Assembly (NCBI GenBank): GCA_937919625.1 | Contig: CALFRK010000047.1 | Coordinates: 101,316-165,315, forward strand | DNA length: 64,000 nt | Direction: 5' to 3' | From: an uncultured Ilumatobacter sp. | Lineage (GTDB): Bacteria > Actinomycetota > Acidimicrobiia > Acidimicrobiales > Ilumatobacteraceae | Shown here: positions 44,701-55,319 of the stretch, piece after piece | How positions within the stretch are numbered: position 1 is the stretch's first letter | Layout: the number at the start of each line of letters is the position of its first letter | The notes under the pieces: model-generated | What the model was told of the DNA's origin: nothing | Database searches by the model: none | Seen by the model: only the letters and a program-made list of their open reading frames with translations | Made by a program: the position numbers and the translations under genes

Positions 44701-47700
44701 GTGCCGCCGACTTCGGTCGAGAACTCGCACTGCATCGACCCGTCGACGACGTTGTCGGTGGAGGTGATCGTGCACGTGGTCTCGTCGGCCACCTGCTCGC
44801 TCCAGTTGCCGTTGTTTAGCACCCACTCAAGGCGTCCAGCGACGATGTCGACAGAACGCCCGGTGACGAACTCGCCGTCGACATCGGTGACCACGGCATC
44901 GATTCGCAGTGGGGTGCCACGCTCGACGAAGGTGCGGTCACTGCGCAGGCCTACGTAGTACTGGGCGGCGTGCACCAGCAAATCGGTTTGCGACGCCCAT
45001 GCCTGCCGGTTCACGTCGAACACGGTGGCTTCTGCTCGGATCGACGTGGGGAGGTCGACATCGGGGCCGTCGAAGTCGATCTGGAGATAGTGCGTGCCGT
45101 TGGCGTCGGTGCGTCCGCTGAACTGCTCGTACTCGGTTGCGCCGAAACCTGGGCCACAATCAAAACATTCGTCATATGCGATGTCGGAGGCGTACGAGTC
45201 TTCGTAACCCCCGTATCCGCCGAAGTACCACCACGGCTGCCAGATCCCGAACGTGAATTGGTCCCAGTTGGGTGGGCTGTAAGTGGTGTCGCTGGTGCTG
45301 ACCAACCAGTTGACCTCTGCGTCTGGCAGGGGGCCGCCCGAGAAGTACTCGGCGTCGACGGCCACGGTCGCCGGTTGGGCGGTGTAGTGCGGGCCCGACG
45401 ATTCGTTGCGGGCCGACACCTCGAACTCGGGCGTACGAAACTCTTGGATCTGGAAGGTGTGGTTGCTGCCCGCGTAGTCGCCCAATGCGGTGCCGACCAG
45501 CTGAAAGTCGATCCATGCTTGGCCGAGGTTGGCCCCGGCGGGCACGTCGATCGTCAGGTTGAAACCGCCGAGCGCGTTGAGGTCGACGATGCCCGACCCG
45601 ATCTCGTTGCCCTGTGGGTCCCAGGCCTGGTAGCTGACGGTGACATCGTCGCCGTACAGCGCTAGTTGGGCGTCTTCCGACCAGGCGACCCGCCTTACCC
45701 AACCAGTGATTCGCGCCGTTTCGCCTGGCCGATAAATACCGCGGTCGTCGAAGATGTACCAGCGGCCCTCATCGCGGGATTGGCCTGCCTGCCAACCATC
45801 CCACCAATCGGCTGGGAGGAACGCTGTGCTGTCGCCGGCATTCGCCCACAGACCCTTCACGCCTTCGTTGCCGAGATCGAGCTCGGCCAGGCCGTCCTGG
45901 TCGGTGGTGGCGATTCGGCCGTCACCGACCAGTTCGACCGGCACACCGCCGACCGGCTCGCCGGTGGTCAGATCGGTTGTCCAGATCAGCAGCCGTTCGT
46001 CGTCGAAGAACGCATCGAGACCCAAGGTGGTCTTTTGAACCCAGGCCACCGTGGGGCGGTTACGCCAGTACTCGTTGTCGTCAGGCGCAAACTCGAGGGT
46101 CGGTTCGACCCTCACCACCAACTGCGACCCGACCTGGTTGAAGGGTGACGACAGGTCGATCGCCGTCTCGGCCCACTCGTCGACGACGGCATCGATCTCG
46201 ATCACCTCGTCGTATACGACCTGCCAGTCGGGCACCTGTGCAGCTTCGTTAGACCATTGGTTGTTGAGATACTCGCGGTACTCGCCCAGCTTGGCGGGAG
46301 TGACGGCCCATGCGACGACATGGATCGAGTCGTGGTTGATGCTCGATACCGACAACAGTGGCTTGTCGGCGGTGGGGTCGGTGGTGATCCACTCGCGTTG
46401 CAGACCCCGTAACTCGGGTGGCGCCGATCCAACGTCGAATTCCACAGTTTGGTTGTCGCCGAGCGTCTGTCCGAAGACGTCCTGCAGGTCGCCTGATAGG
46501 CGCACGGTGTAGGTGGTGCGGCCTGCCGTAGTGCCGCTGAGCTCGATCACATTGCCATAGACGTCAATCCGCAGGCCAGAGATTTTCGGCGTAACCGTGA
46601 CCTGATCGGCGGCGAACGCCTCGGGGTCGAGCGAGTTGCTGAACCTGATCGTGAACGGAACGCCTGGGGCGCAGCCGTCGCCCCAGCTACAGGAGGTGTC
46701 GTCGACCTTCAGTCGACCAAATGTGCGCCCTCGGTGGGTGTCGGTGACCGACGACGTGAGCGGCCCCTCGGCCGAAGGCGTGCGGGGGCCGATCGTGATC
46801 TTCAGGTTGGAATCGGCGGGGAGTGGATCGGCAGGCCGAAAGGCCACGGCGCGCCCATCGAGGGCGTTATCAACGGTTCGGCGGGCGGAATCGTCGGCGT
46901 CGATCTCGGACCGCGTCGCCACGCGGAGCGGCTGTGATCCACTACCGTCGACAGAGAGCGAGGTCACTGCCAGCACCGCCATGGGATCGACACGTTGGTC
47001 GAAAACAGCCACGAACACGGGGGTCAGCGGCAAGCTTTCGGACTCGCCGACAAATTGGGTCACGGTCGGGGTCGGCGTAGTGAACGACCACGACACTTCT
47101 TCGTCGAGGGTTGCACCGTTGATCGCCTGCGTGCCGGCCGGCACGACGGCCCGATAACTGGTCGCCGCCGGGAGGCGATCGATCTCACCGGGCACCAGCT
47201 CGAAGCGCAGCGTGCGCGTGCCGATCCACCGCCAGCGACCTTCGACCGCGGGCGTGATCTGCACGGGGATTTCGGCAGCATCGAGCTGGTCGAGCGTCGA
47301 CAGTGGCACCATCGGTTGATCAAAGGTGACGCTGAGAAAGGGTGCAACGTCGACCGGACCCTCTGGCTGGAACCGAAGCACGTTGAGCGGACCAACATCG
47401 GGTGTGCCTGGCGCCCCGCCGTCGGCGGCCGGCGGGAATGACGTTTCGATCGTGTCACCGACGAGCGGAGGTAGCAGCGTCTCAGCCGGCCGATTGAAAT
47501 CCTGCTGATCGGTGTTGGGCACGACCCATGCGGGTAGCCGGGCGATGATCGCCTCGATCTCGGGGGCCGTGAGGGCGTCGCCCCCGACGACCTCGATGTT
47601 GTCCGGCTGGATCGCGGCGGCTGCACCCTCGCTGAGGCGCAGGCCGAGTTGGGCGAAGGAGGTCTGTTCGGACACATTGACACCCTCGATCGACACGATC

Positions 47701-47846
47701 GGATCGTCATCGATGACGATCTCAGGCGTGGTGCTGTCAGGCGGCGGCTTGGTGTCGTCGTCGCCGCCCCAACAGCTCGTCATCAGCAGTGCAGCGGTGA
47801 TCATCGCCGCGCTCGCCCGCTGCCACTTACTCGCCCCGCTTGTCAT
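41736..47846 (-). CDS. Alpha-2-macroglobulin family lipoprotein lacking the thioester
   Basis: 2036 residues. A lipoprotein signal ends in LLMTSC with Cys 25, followed by an acidic/Pro stretch, so it should be anchored outside the membrane. Ig-like and macroglobulin (MG) domains fill the first 1400 residues, for example the MG1 segment, RGIYRPGETARITGWVRR and YVGLRSDRTFVERGTPLRID. The helical thioester-type domain follows and ends in FVVDRVYEG and GTFVAPPARAEEIYAP. The thioester CxEQ is absent: the site reads YPYESSDG where thioester members have YPYECTEQ-like sequence. The role is probably structural or inhibitory. No penicillin-binding protein neighbour is present. Confidence 0.93.
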   Translation of the reverse strand: MTSGASKWQRASAAMITAALLMTSCWGGDDDTKPPPDSTTPEIVIDDDPIVSIEGVNVSEQTSFAQLGLRLSEGAAAAIQPDNIEVVGGDALTAPEIEAIIARLPAWVVPNTDQQDFNRPAETLLPPLVGDTIETSFPPAADGGAPGTPDVGPLNVLRFQPEGPVDVAPFLSVTFDQPMVPLSTLDQLDAAEIPVQITPAVEGRWRWIGTRTLRFELVPGEIDRLPAATSYRAVVPAGTQAINGATLDEEVSWSFTTPTPTVTQFVGESESLPLTPVFVAVFDQRVDPMAVLAVTSLSVDGSGSQPLRVATRSEIDADDSARRTVDNALDGRAVAFRPADPLPADSNLKITIGPRTPSAEGPLTSSVTDTHRGRTFGRLKVDDTSCSWGDGCAPGVPFTIRFSNSLDPEAFAADQVTVTPKISGLRIDVYGNVIELSGTTAGRTTYTVRLSGDLQDVFGQTLGDNQTVEFDVGSAPPELRGLQREWITTDPTADKPLLSVSSINHDSIHVVAWAVTPAKLGEYREYLNNQWSNEAAQVPDWQVVYDEVIEIDAVVDEWAETAIDLSSPFNQVGSQLVVRVEPTLEFAPDDNEYWRNRPTVAWVQKTTLGLDAFFDDERLLIWTTDLTTGEPVGGVPVELVGDGRIATTDQDGLAELDLGNEGVKGLWANAGDSTAFLPADWWDGWQAGQSRDEGRWYIFDDRGIYRPGETARITGWVRRVAWSEDAQLALYGDDVTVSYQAWDPQGNEIGSGIVDLNALGGFNLTIDVPAGANLGQAWIDFQLVGTALGDYAGSNHTFQIQEFRTPEFEVSARNESSGPHYTAQPATVAVDAEYFSGGPLPDAEVNWLVSTSDTTYSPPNWDQFTFGIWQPWWYFGGYGGYEDSYASDIAYDECFDCGPGFGATEYEQFSGRTDANGTHYLQIDFDGPDVDLPTSIRAEATVFDVNRQAWASQTDLLVHAAQYYVGLRSDRTFVERGTPLRIDAVVTDVDGEFVTGRSVDIVAGRLEWVLNNGNWSEQVADETTCTITSTDNVVDGSMQCEFSTEVGGTYRITAIVIDDTDHRNRTELTQWVTGGEGRPTRNVELETVNIVPDRQAYAPGDTAQLLVQAPFSPATGLVTILRHGILSTQTFQTDDGSAVVEIPIEDAHVPNLTVQVDMVGTDTRTADDGTPLPDLPPRTAYATGQIGLSIPPITRTLNVTATPAASAVEPGDDTTVTVEVRGPDGQPVSGAEVAIVVVDEAVLSLTGYQLLDPLDVFYQDVWANLNAQYTRSSVLLARSDLVKGESGTDQTAAEPTAASDDASADFAADEPADAERALGGADGNSATPIDLRSNFDALAVYAPEQSTGADGTVTVDVPLPDNLTRYRVMAVAVDGADHFGKGESTITARLSLQVRPSAPRFLNFGDQFELPVVVQNQTDAPLEVEIALQVANLKIIGAAGKHVTVPPNNRIEVRFPVTTDKVGTARFRVVTVSGDHADAAEIELPVYTPATAEAFATYGVIDEGAALQPLQTPTGVFPQFGGLEIDTSSTALQALSDAVLYLVDYPYESSDGYASRIMAVAALRDVLDAFDADGLPASAELDRQVGRDITRLSALQNDDGGFPYWQRGRQSIPWQSIQAAHALVLARHAGYQVAADTLERALEHLADIEQFIPADYSDDARNSLSSYALYVRGEAGDRDVEKATNLYRSVGDNLQLDAVAWLWPSIVNDELRTEIERRFVNGAVETAGAATFATSYGEDAYVIANSDRKTDGIILDALITETPDSDLIIKVVAGLLGNQTRGRWNNAHENAFILLALNRYFNTFESITPDFVARVWLGDLYAAEHSFIERTTDRASTLVPMSQLFFVGDSDLIVQKDGDGRLYYRLGLRYAPDNLQLDARDEGFVVDRVYEGVDDPNDVTRDPDGTWHIKSGATVRVRLTMVADARRTNIALIDPLPAGLEPINPALAVSQTTPPDDSGDVSPYPWFWGWNWFEHQNLRDDRAEAFTSLLSGGTYEYSYTARATTPGTFVAPPARAEEIYAPEVFGRSASATVIIG

Positions 47847-48044
47847 CGCGCCACCAATCGTTTGTCCTCGTTTACCTTACGAACGCTGCACGAGTTTGAC
47901 GTCGCGTTGAGGCCTGGAGTTCCCGAATTTTCCCAAATCGTGGCGATCGAGCGGGCGGCATGACAGATTGGGCCGTGAAGTTGTCCGGACGACCGTCTCC
48001 AGAGTTGGCTAGCTGGCGCCTGCGGTAACGGTGGTGCGGGGGTC

Positions 48045-49031
48045 TTATGGGGCCCAGACGATCGGGGTCCAGCGCAGAATGTTGACCGGATCGACGGCGC
48101 CCTCGGCGCCATCGGCAATTTTTGTGCCGATCACTTCGAAACGTGTGAGTCGCCCCGAACCCGCCGCGATCTGGTCGATGGGTGTGTGACAGAACTCGAT
48201 CAGGTCGCCTTCGTAGGCCGGCCCGATGTGGTCGCAGCCATCCCATGCCACGATCGTGGCAAGACCGGGAAGCATTCGTGTCAACGATCCCTGGGCAAGG
48301 CCCTGTACATGCCCGCCATACACGAGGCGACGGCCGTTGGCGGTCAGGGTGACGTCGCGGTGTACAGCCGCCTGGTTGAAGGTGAGTCGGGCCAGCGGGG
48401 CAGCCAGATCGACATGGTCACGCAGCGGGTCGACGCGTGCGTCCCCTGTGAGCCAATCGGTGGCGGGCAGACCTTTCAGCTCCCAAGCCGGCACCAAGTC
48501 AGCGAGGTCGGCGAGCGGGCTTGGGTCGCTGGGGCCGGGAATGTTGTCGGCGTGACCCGGCTGACCAGGTCCACGACCGCGGACCAGGGCGCAGCGCTCG
48601 TACTCGACCACGGGTCCATCGTTGTCGCTGGTGGTGATGCCCAGCCATACCTTGCCGCGGAACTGATCGCCCTTGGGGGCCGAGTCCTTGAGGCCCAACA
48701 CGGTGGTCACGGTCGCCAGGGTTTGGCCGACCTCTACAGGGCGCAGCACGCGCACCGACCGGTAATAGAGGTTGGCGATCGCCTGACGGGTGGCCATCGT
48801 GGTCTGTCCGATCGAGTACTGCAGCACCAACCCTGGGTTGGCCAGCACACCGCTGCTGCCACTGGCGGCGCGGTACTTGGTGGTGTCGGCCACCATCAGG
48901 TGCTGATCGCCGGTGATCGCCCGGTAGATCGCGTTGTCAGCTTCGGTCAGCGTGATCGAGGGCAGCGGCGGCAGCGTGGCGCCGACGCTGAAATCCTCAT
49001 ACATAGGGCCGAGCTTGGAGGTGTCAAACAT
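48045..49031 (-). CDS. MaoC-like / FAS1-type dehydratase, double hot-dog protein
   Basis: 328 residues in two hot-dog halves. The N-terminal half starts with GPMYEDFSVGATLPPLPSITLTEADN and has YYRSVRVLRPVEVGQTL; the C-terminal half has FNQAAVHRDVTLTANG and YGGHVQGLA. It resembles MaoC-type hydratases and mesaconyl/methylmalyl-CoA dehydratases, which add or remove water on 2-enoyl-CoAs. The typical D-x5-H pair is not clear in the first half. GGAGCC precedes the ATG at 49031. It is divergent from panB; its substrate is unknown. Confidence 0.8.
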   Translation of the reverse strand: MFDTSKLGPMYEDFSVGATLPPLPSITLTEADNAIYRAITGDQHLMVADTTKYRAASGSSGVLANPGLVLQYSIGQTTMATRQAIANLYYRSVRVLRPVEVGQTLATVTTVLGLKDSAPKGDQFRGKVWLGITTSDNDGPVVEYERCALVRGRGPGQPGHADNIPGPSDPSPLADLADLVPAWELKGLPATDWLTGDARVDPLRDHVDLAAPLARLTFNQAAVHRDVTLTANGRRLVYGGHVQGLAQGSLTRMLPGLATIVAWDGCDHIGPAYEGDLIEFCHTPIDQIAAGSGRLTRFEVIGTKIADGAEGAVDPVNILRWTPIVWAP

Positions 49032-49207
49032 GATGGCTCCCTGATTGTGCGGGGTAGTTGCGGGGGGTGAGGGGGATCGGTGCACCGATCGGTGTCTTCA
49101 TGGTGACACCCCGAGACCACCTGACGCCATCCCGCATCACCGGCCAGCGCACCGAGCTGCGCTCGAACGGTTTCACCCGTTCGAGCTGGGCGTCTACGGT
49201 GGGCGTC

Positions 49208-50056
49208 GTGACTGACATAGAGCGACCATACGGTGGCGGAGCCAGCGACCCGGCCCTCAAGCGGGTGCGCACACGGCATTTCCAGCTGGCTAAAGAGCAG
49301 GGCATCAAGATCACGGGGTTGACCAGCTACGACTTCTTGTCGGCGTCGATCTTCGACGAGGCCGGCATCGACTTCTTGCTGGTCGGCGACTCGGCCGGCA
49401 ACACTGTGTTCGGCTACGACACCACGATCCCAGTCACGATCGACGAACTGATTCCGTTGACACGGGCCGTCGTGCGGGGCGTCAGCCGGGCGTTGGTGGT
49501 GGCCGACCTGCCGTTCGGCTCGTACGAGAACGGACCCGACGAGGCGCTTGCATCGTCGATCCGGTTCATGAAGGAGACCGGGGTCCACGCCGTCAAGCTG
49601 GAGGGCGGTTTGCGCAGCGCCGAACAGATCAAGAGGATTGTCCGGGCCGGGATCCCCGTAATGGCCCACATCGGTTACACGCCTCAGAGCGAGCATGGTC
49701 TGGGCGGCCACATCATCCAGGGGCGTGGCGATGAGGCCGAGCAGTTGTTGGCGGACGCCCACGCCATCGAAGACGCTGGCGCGTTTGCGGTGGTCTTGGA
49801 GATGGTGCCCTCGGCGATCGCCGGCCAGGTCACCAAAGAGCTCTCGATACCGACGATCTCTGTCGGTGCCGGACCCGAGTGCGATGGGCAGCTGATGGTG
49901 TGGAGCGACTGGGCCGGATTCACCCGCGGCCGCATCCCGAAGTTCGTCAAGCAGTACGCCAACATCGGCCAAATCCTGCTCGACGCAGCGGTTACATTTC
50001 GCGAAGACGTCGAGGCGGGCGCGTATCCGGCACCAGAACACGAGTACGGCGAGTAG
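49208..50056 (+). CDS. panB: 3-methyl-2-oxobutanoate hydroxymethyltransferase (ketopantoate synthase)
   Basis: 282 residues. The PanB barrel is clear: ITGLTSYDFLSASIFDEAGID, LLVGDSAGNTVFGYDTTIPVTI with Mg-binding Asp, VVADLPFGSYE, HAVKLEGG, VMAHIGYTPQS and VLEMVPSAIA with the catalytic Glu. It adds a hydroxymethyl group from methylene-THF to alpha-ketoisovalerate, the first committed step to pantothenate and CoA. The GTG at 49208 is chosen because upstream residues do not match the family. trmB follows after 26 bases. Confidence 0.95.
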   Translation: MTDIERPYGGGASDPALKRVRTRHFQLAKEQGIKITGLTSYDFLSASIFDEAGIDFLLVGDSAGNTVFGYDTTIPVTIDELIPLTRAVVRGVSRALVVADLPFGSYENGPDEALASSIRFMKETGVHAVKLEGGLRSAEQIKRIVRAGIPVMAHIGYTPQSEHGLGGHIIQGRGDEAEQLLADAHAIEDAGAFAVVLEMVPSAIAGQVTKELSIPTISVGAGPECDGQLMVWSDWAGFTRGRIPKFVKQYANIGQILLDAAVTFREDVEAGAYPAPEHEYGE

Positions 50057-50082
50057 ACCGCTCCCCGATCGGGCAACCAAAC

Positions 50083-50754
50083 ATGACGGGCGACATTACT
50101 GAGCGACCACCGGTCCGCACGTTCAACCCGAGGCGTCGCCCGATGACGACCGCTCGAGCCGATCTATTCGAGCGGCTCGCGCCCGTCTGGTGCCTCGACG
50201 AGGTCGGCGAGGATCTCGACCCGTTCGCCGTGTTTGGCCGCACCGCACCGCTGGTGCTCGACATCGGAATCGGATTTGGTGACTCACTGACCACGGCGGC
50301 GGCTGCCGATCCAGACGTCGATCTGATCGGTGCCGACGTCCACACACCGGGCATCGCCTCGACGCTGGCGCGAATCGAAACGATGGGCCTCACCAACCTC
50401 CGGCTGTTGCACGGCGACGCCCTGGTCTTCCTGGCTCGGCTGGCCCCAGGGATGCTGGCGGGGATCCGCATCTACTTTCCCGACCCCTGGCCGAAGGTGC
50501 GTCACCGTCACCGGCGAATCACGAGTGCTGCCAACGTCGACCGCTTCGTGTCGATCCTTCGGCCCGGCGGCAGGTTGCACGTGGCGACCGATATCGCTGA
50601 GTACGCAACCGCCACCCACAGCATCTGCGATGCGCACCCGAATCTTGAAGGGGGAGTAGTCGAAAGACCAGACTGGCGGCCCGTGACACGGTATGAACTC
50701 AAGGGCATCACAGCTGGACGCACGGCGATCGATCTGATCTATCGAAAGATCTGA
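50083..50754 (+). CDS. trmB: tRNA (guanine-N7)-methyltransferase
   Basis: 223 residues. The SAM motif is LDIGIGFGDSL, then NLRLLHGDA, the tRNA-binding signature IYFPDPWPKVRHRHRRI and a late TRYELKG. It makes m7G46 in tRNA. The ATG at 50083 begins a basic N-terminus of normal length. It follows panB by 26 bases and precedes the linker lipoprotein, from which it is probably separate. Confidence 0.93.
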   Translation: MTGDITERPPVRTFNPRRRPMTTARADLFERLAPVWCLDEVGEDLDPFAVFGRTAPLVLDIGIGFGDSLTTAAAADPDVDLIGADVHTPGIASTLARIETMGLTNLRLLHGDALVFLARLAPGMLAGIRIYFPDPWPKVRHRHRRITSAANVDRFVSILRPGGRLHVATDIAEYATATHSICDAHPNLEGGVVERPDWRPVTRYELKGITAGRTAIDLIYRKI

Positions 50755-50857
50755 CTTCGGGATGTGGGTCGGTCGGGCCGAAAGTCCCTGATTGATGGCA
50801 GTGACCGGTGTCAGACTGATGGTTCTAGTACTGGATTTACTGATGAGGAGAAGGACG

Positions 50858-51769
50858 ATGCGGAGTCGTGCGGTGGCGTCGATGGTGGTTTTGGCGCTGG
50901 GTGTCTCTGCCTGTTCGAGAGACGATGCGTCGACATCGACCAGCTCGACTTCGAGTACATCGACCAGTTCGTCAACCAGTGTGCCGGCGACCACCACGAG
51001 CTCGGCGACGACGACAAGTCCGGCGGCGACCACCACGAGCTCGGCGACGACGACAACGACGACGACAAGCCTGGCGGCGGCGACCACCACGAGCTCGGCG
51101 GCGACGACGACGACAAGTCTGGCGGCGACCACCACGACCACAACCCTGCCGCCGGGCGCGTGTGGGGCACTCGGGGTGCTTGCGCCAGGGATCATCGAAT
51201 CAGCGGCCCAGCTGATCGACGTCGACGCAGACGGGTTCGCCGACACGGTGCGCTCTTACACGGTCAGTGCTTCGCCAGTGGCTGGCGATTGGCATCTGCG
51301 CGTCGAACTAGCGGCGGGCGGCGGCGTCGACCTCGCGCTGCCCTTCGATCCAGCTCCGGCAGGGGTGACGGTTCTGGGTGGCTCGTATATCGGTTCGAAT
51401 GTCGACCCAGGCCCAACAGGTGCACGCCCGGCGATCTTTGTCACCGTCGGTGCCGGGGCTTCGGCTTCGGCCGTTGCGCTCTATCGCCTGGTCGGTTGTG
51501 CGTTGTTGCCGGTGACAGGGGGCGAATTCGTGGTCGGTGGCGGCGTGATGCACACCGAGCATCTGCGCTGCGAGGGCGTCGCCGGCACCTCACTTTTGGT
51601 GTACGTGACCACGCAATACGACGACGTCGCCGCACTCCATGAGATCATTCAGACGGCCTACACGCGTTCGGACAACACCCTCACAGCGTTTGGTGTGCCG
51701 GCGATTGCCACCTCGCCGACGTTGCCCGTTAACGACCTGATCGACAACTGCGGGGTCGACAGCCCGTAA
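50858..51769 (+). CDS. Lipoprotein with long Ser/Thr/Ala linker and unknown C-terminal domain
   Basis: 303 residues. The signal peptide ends in LGVSAC with Cys 19. Residues about 25-95 are almost only Ser, Thr and Ala, a flexible spacer that may be glycosylated. The C-terminal 200 residues begin with CGALGVLAPGIIESAAQLIDVDADGFADTV, an FG-GAP/integrin-like calcium-binding beginning, and have no family I recognise. GAGGAG stands eight bases before the ATG at 50858. It ends two bases from the convergent ettA gene. A cell-surface role is likely. Confidence 0.8.
   Translation: MRSRAVASMVVLALGVSACSRDDASTSTSSTSSTSTSSSTSVPATTTSSATTTSPAATTTSSATTTTTTTSLAAATTTSSAATTTTSLAATTTTTTLPPGACGALGVLAPGIIESAAQLIDVDADGFADTVRSYTVSASPVAGDWHLRVELAAGGGVDLALPFDPAPAGVTVLGGSYIGSNVDPGPTGARPAIFVTVGAGASASAVALYRLVGCALLPVTGGEFVVGGGVMHTEHLRCEGVAGTSLLVYVTTQYDDVAALHEIIQTAYTRSDNTLTAFGVPAIATSPTLPVNDLIDNCGVDSP
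50987..51099. repeat. Repeated 20-mer in the lipoprotein linker
   Basis: The same 20 bases occur at 50987-51006, 51026-51045 and 51080-51099, separated by short GAC/ACG runs. The spacings (39 and 54 bases) are multiples of three, so the Thr/Ser linker can grow or shrink in frame. Confidence 0.8.
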
Positions 51770-51770
51770 C

Positions 51771-53444
<1,674 letters not shown>

Positions 53445-53617
53445 GGTGGCTCGGAGGCTATCTGCGTCGGTGTTACGACACGGTGGGCCAGTCGCGGCAC
53501 CCCACCGACACGACTTCACGCGTTGCTAACCAGTCGCCAGAGGAGACCGCCGACCTGGTCTTCGCCCTCGTCGCCCGGGCTGAACGCCGCAACCGTAGCC
53601 GGCGTGACCAGCCCGCC

Positions 53618-55036
53618 TCAGGTCTGGGTCAACTGACCTGCGCTACGGAGCTGGGCCGTGAGGCGGGACCGAGTCATCTCGGCGAGTTCATCGGCGCTGA
53701 GGTCGGGAGTGCGTTCGCCGACCGGGAGCACGATCGTGCCGTCGGCGCGGATGTTGTAGATGCGGCCGCGTTCGTCGCGGCGCGTCTTCCATCGTTCTCG
53801 GTGTTTGAAACGGTTATGACCGCCGCACTTGATGTCACTGTTGTGTTGATCGGTGCGGCCGCCGTTGTTCCACTCCCTGATGTGGTCGACCTCGCAGAGC
53901 CGGGCGGGCAGCCGGCAGCCGGGGTGGGTGCAGGTGGTCGCCAACAGCATTGCCGCCGCGCGGGCGTGACCCGTGAACAGGCGTTGCTTGGTGCCATAGT
54001 CGATCACGACGCCGTCGGAGTCGACGACGACGCGTCGGATGTGACCGGTCAGCGCGGCTCGCAAGGCGATGATCGGGTGGATCGCCGTACCGGTCGAGGT
54101 TTCGCAGCGGCGTGAGCAAAACGCCGCGGGGTCGGCGAGCAGCTCGTCGGCCAGGGTGGCCAGCATCGTCGGGTCTTCGCCGACCTGCTCGATGTCGGCG
54201 AGATTGCCGTTCGGCAGCGTGATGCCGGCGTGGGTGAACGCCTCGTGGAGCGATCGTTGATCGATCAGGACGTGGGTGGTCGGAGCGGGCAGAGCGCGGC
54301 CCTTTGGCGACGCAGCGGCGGCGGCGAAGATTGCGATCAACGCATCGAATCGGCGTTGGGAGGGGGTACGGGCGAGCGGGTATTGGTCGGTGTCGTCGCG
54401 GTACGCCTCGCGCCGGGCATCGACATCGGCCCGGTACTCGCCTTCGACGAACGACTCGAACACCGCCACCATCTGGGCTGTCGTGATGGGATCGCCGCCG
54501 CTGGCGACGATGTCGAGCACGCCGCCGAGGTCGTTGACACTCGCCGTGCGGTGCTCGACGTTGCTGGCGAGTTCGGCGAACGCACCGTCTTGGTCGGTGA
54601 GCGTGACGAAGGCGTCGATGTCGCCGCGGAAGTCGTTGTACGAGCGATGCTCGGCCTGCTCGACGAACACGTCGACGACGAGCGGCAGAAGCTGTGAGAT
54701 CCGCGGATTGTCGAGGATGCGAGCGATCTCGGCTGCGTGTCCGATACCGATCCGGCCGGCGAGCAGGGCATCACCCACGGTCTGCTGGGCGTTGAGCAGC
54801 CGAGCGAGCTTGCGATCGAGTGCGATCTGTGTGCCCGACGAGTTGCACGTTGAGCGCAGGTAGGCAGCGGTCGTGCGGTGCCCGTCGGCCCGGTGCAGCC
54901 GGCGGCATTCGACGATGGCGATGAGGGCAGCGCGCCGGGCGGCATGCTCGCGGTGGGCGAGCTCGGAGGCCCGCAGCTCGGCATCGAGTTCGCTGTCGGT
55001 CATTCCGACGAACCGCTCGATCACCGTTTCGAACAT
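53618..55036 (-). CDS. DUF222 / HNH endonuclease family protein (13E12-type)
   Basis: 472 residues. The N-terminal half is DUF222 (AHREHAARRAALIAIVECRRLHRADGH; ALLAGRIGIGHAAEIARIL). The C-terminal HNH nuclease motif is CEVDHIREWNNGG with NSDIKCGGHNRFKH, and a zinc pair is likely from THPGCRLPARLCEVD. Such genes are numerous in actinobacteria and, as the REP13E12 family, are LexA-regulated in Mycobacterium tuberculosis. The start codon lies 12 bases below a perfect LexA-type palindrome. The actual target of the nuclease is unknown. A similar gene may end at the right edge. Confidence 0.9.
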   Translation of the reverse strand: MFETVIERFVGMTDSELDAELRASELAHREHAARRAALIAIVECRRLHRADGHRTTAAYLRSTCNSSGTQIALDRKLARLLNAQQTVGDALLAGRIGIGHAAEIARILDNPRISQLLPLVVDVFVEQAEHRSYNDFRGDIDAFVTLTDQDGAFAELASNVEHRTASVNDLGGVLDIVASGGDPITTAQMVAVFESFVEGEYRADVDARREAYRDDTDQYPLARTPSQRRFDALIAIFAAAAASPKGRALPAPTTHVLIDQRSLHEAFTHAGITLPNGNLADIEQVGEDPTMLATLADELLADPAAFCSRRCETSTGTAIHPIIALRAALTGHIRRVVVDSDGVVIDYGTKQRLFTGHARAAAMLLATTCTHPGCRLPARLCEVDHIREWNNGGRTDQHNSDIKCGGHNRFKHRERWKTRRDERGRIYNIRADGTIVLPVGERTPDLSADELAEMTRSRLTAQLRSAGQLTQT

Positions 55037-55041
55037 GATTT

Positions 55042-55071
55042 CAGTATATCGAACAAATGTTCGATATACTG
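55042..55071 (-). promoter_or_regulatory. Predicted LexA (SOS) box upstream of the DUF222/HNH gene
   Basis: The core at 55049-55064 is TCGAAC-AAAT-GTTCGA, a perfect match to the mycobacterial SOS box TCGAAC-N4-GTTCGA. It sits in a larger perfect palindrome, 14-base arms 55042-55055 and 55058-55071 around AA. It ends 5 bases above the HNH start codon, so bound LexA would block transcription or initiation. It could also influence the divergent flavoprotein gene, 250 bases away. Confidence 0.8.
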
Positions 55072-55319
55072 CCTAAGTCACTGATTTCCGTGGATAAAGT
55101 TGCCAGGTTGTGCGGCGTCGGGTGGGCGGCCAGCGCCGACGGCTCGCTGATCGCCGGGTGACTTTGATTGGTCCCCGAGTGCGCAACGACAGGACGGCTC
55201 GATCAGCTCCGTCAGGAAGGCAAGAACCTAATCTGGAATATGCGCTTGCTGGGATCCGCTCTCGCTGTCGCCGACCGAGCAGCGTCGACGCCTCGCCGCA
55301 ACGAATGGACAAATACCCC

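Noticed and set aside
43135..44826. 563-codon minus-strand ORF
   Set aside because: Arg/His-rich alternative frame of the alpha-2-macroglobulin gene.
50987..51099. Regularly repeated 20-mers resembling a short CRISPR array
   Set aside because: Only three copies, unequal spacing, coding in frame as a Thr/Ser linker, no cas genes.
55072..55319. Plus-strand reading frame running into the flavoprotein gene from 55110
   Set aside because: The extension is Arg-rich and lacks family similarity; the FAD motif needs only the ATG at 55320.
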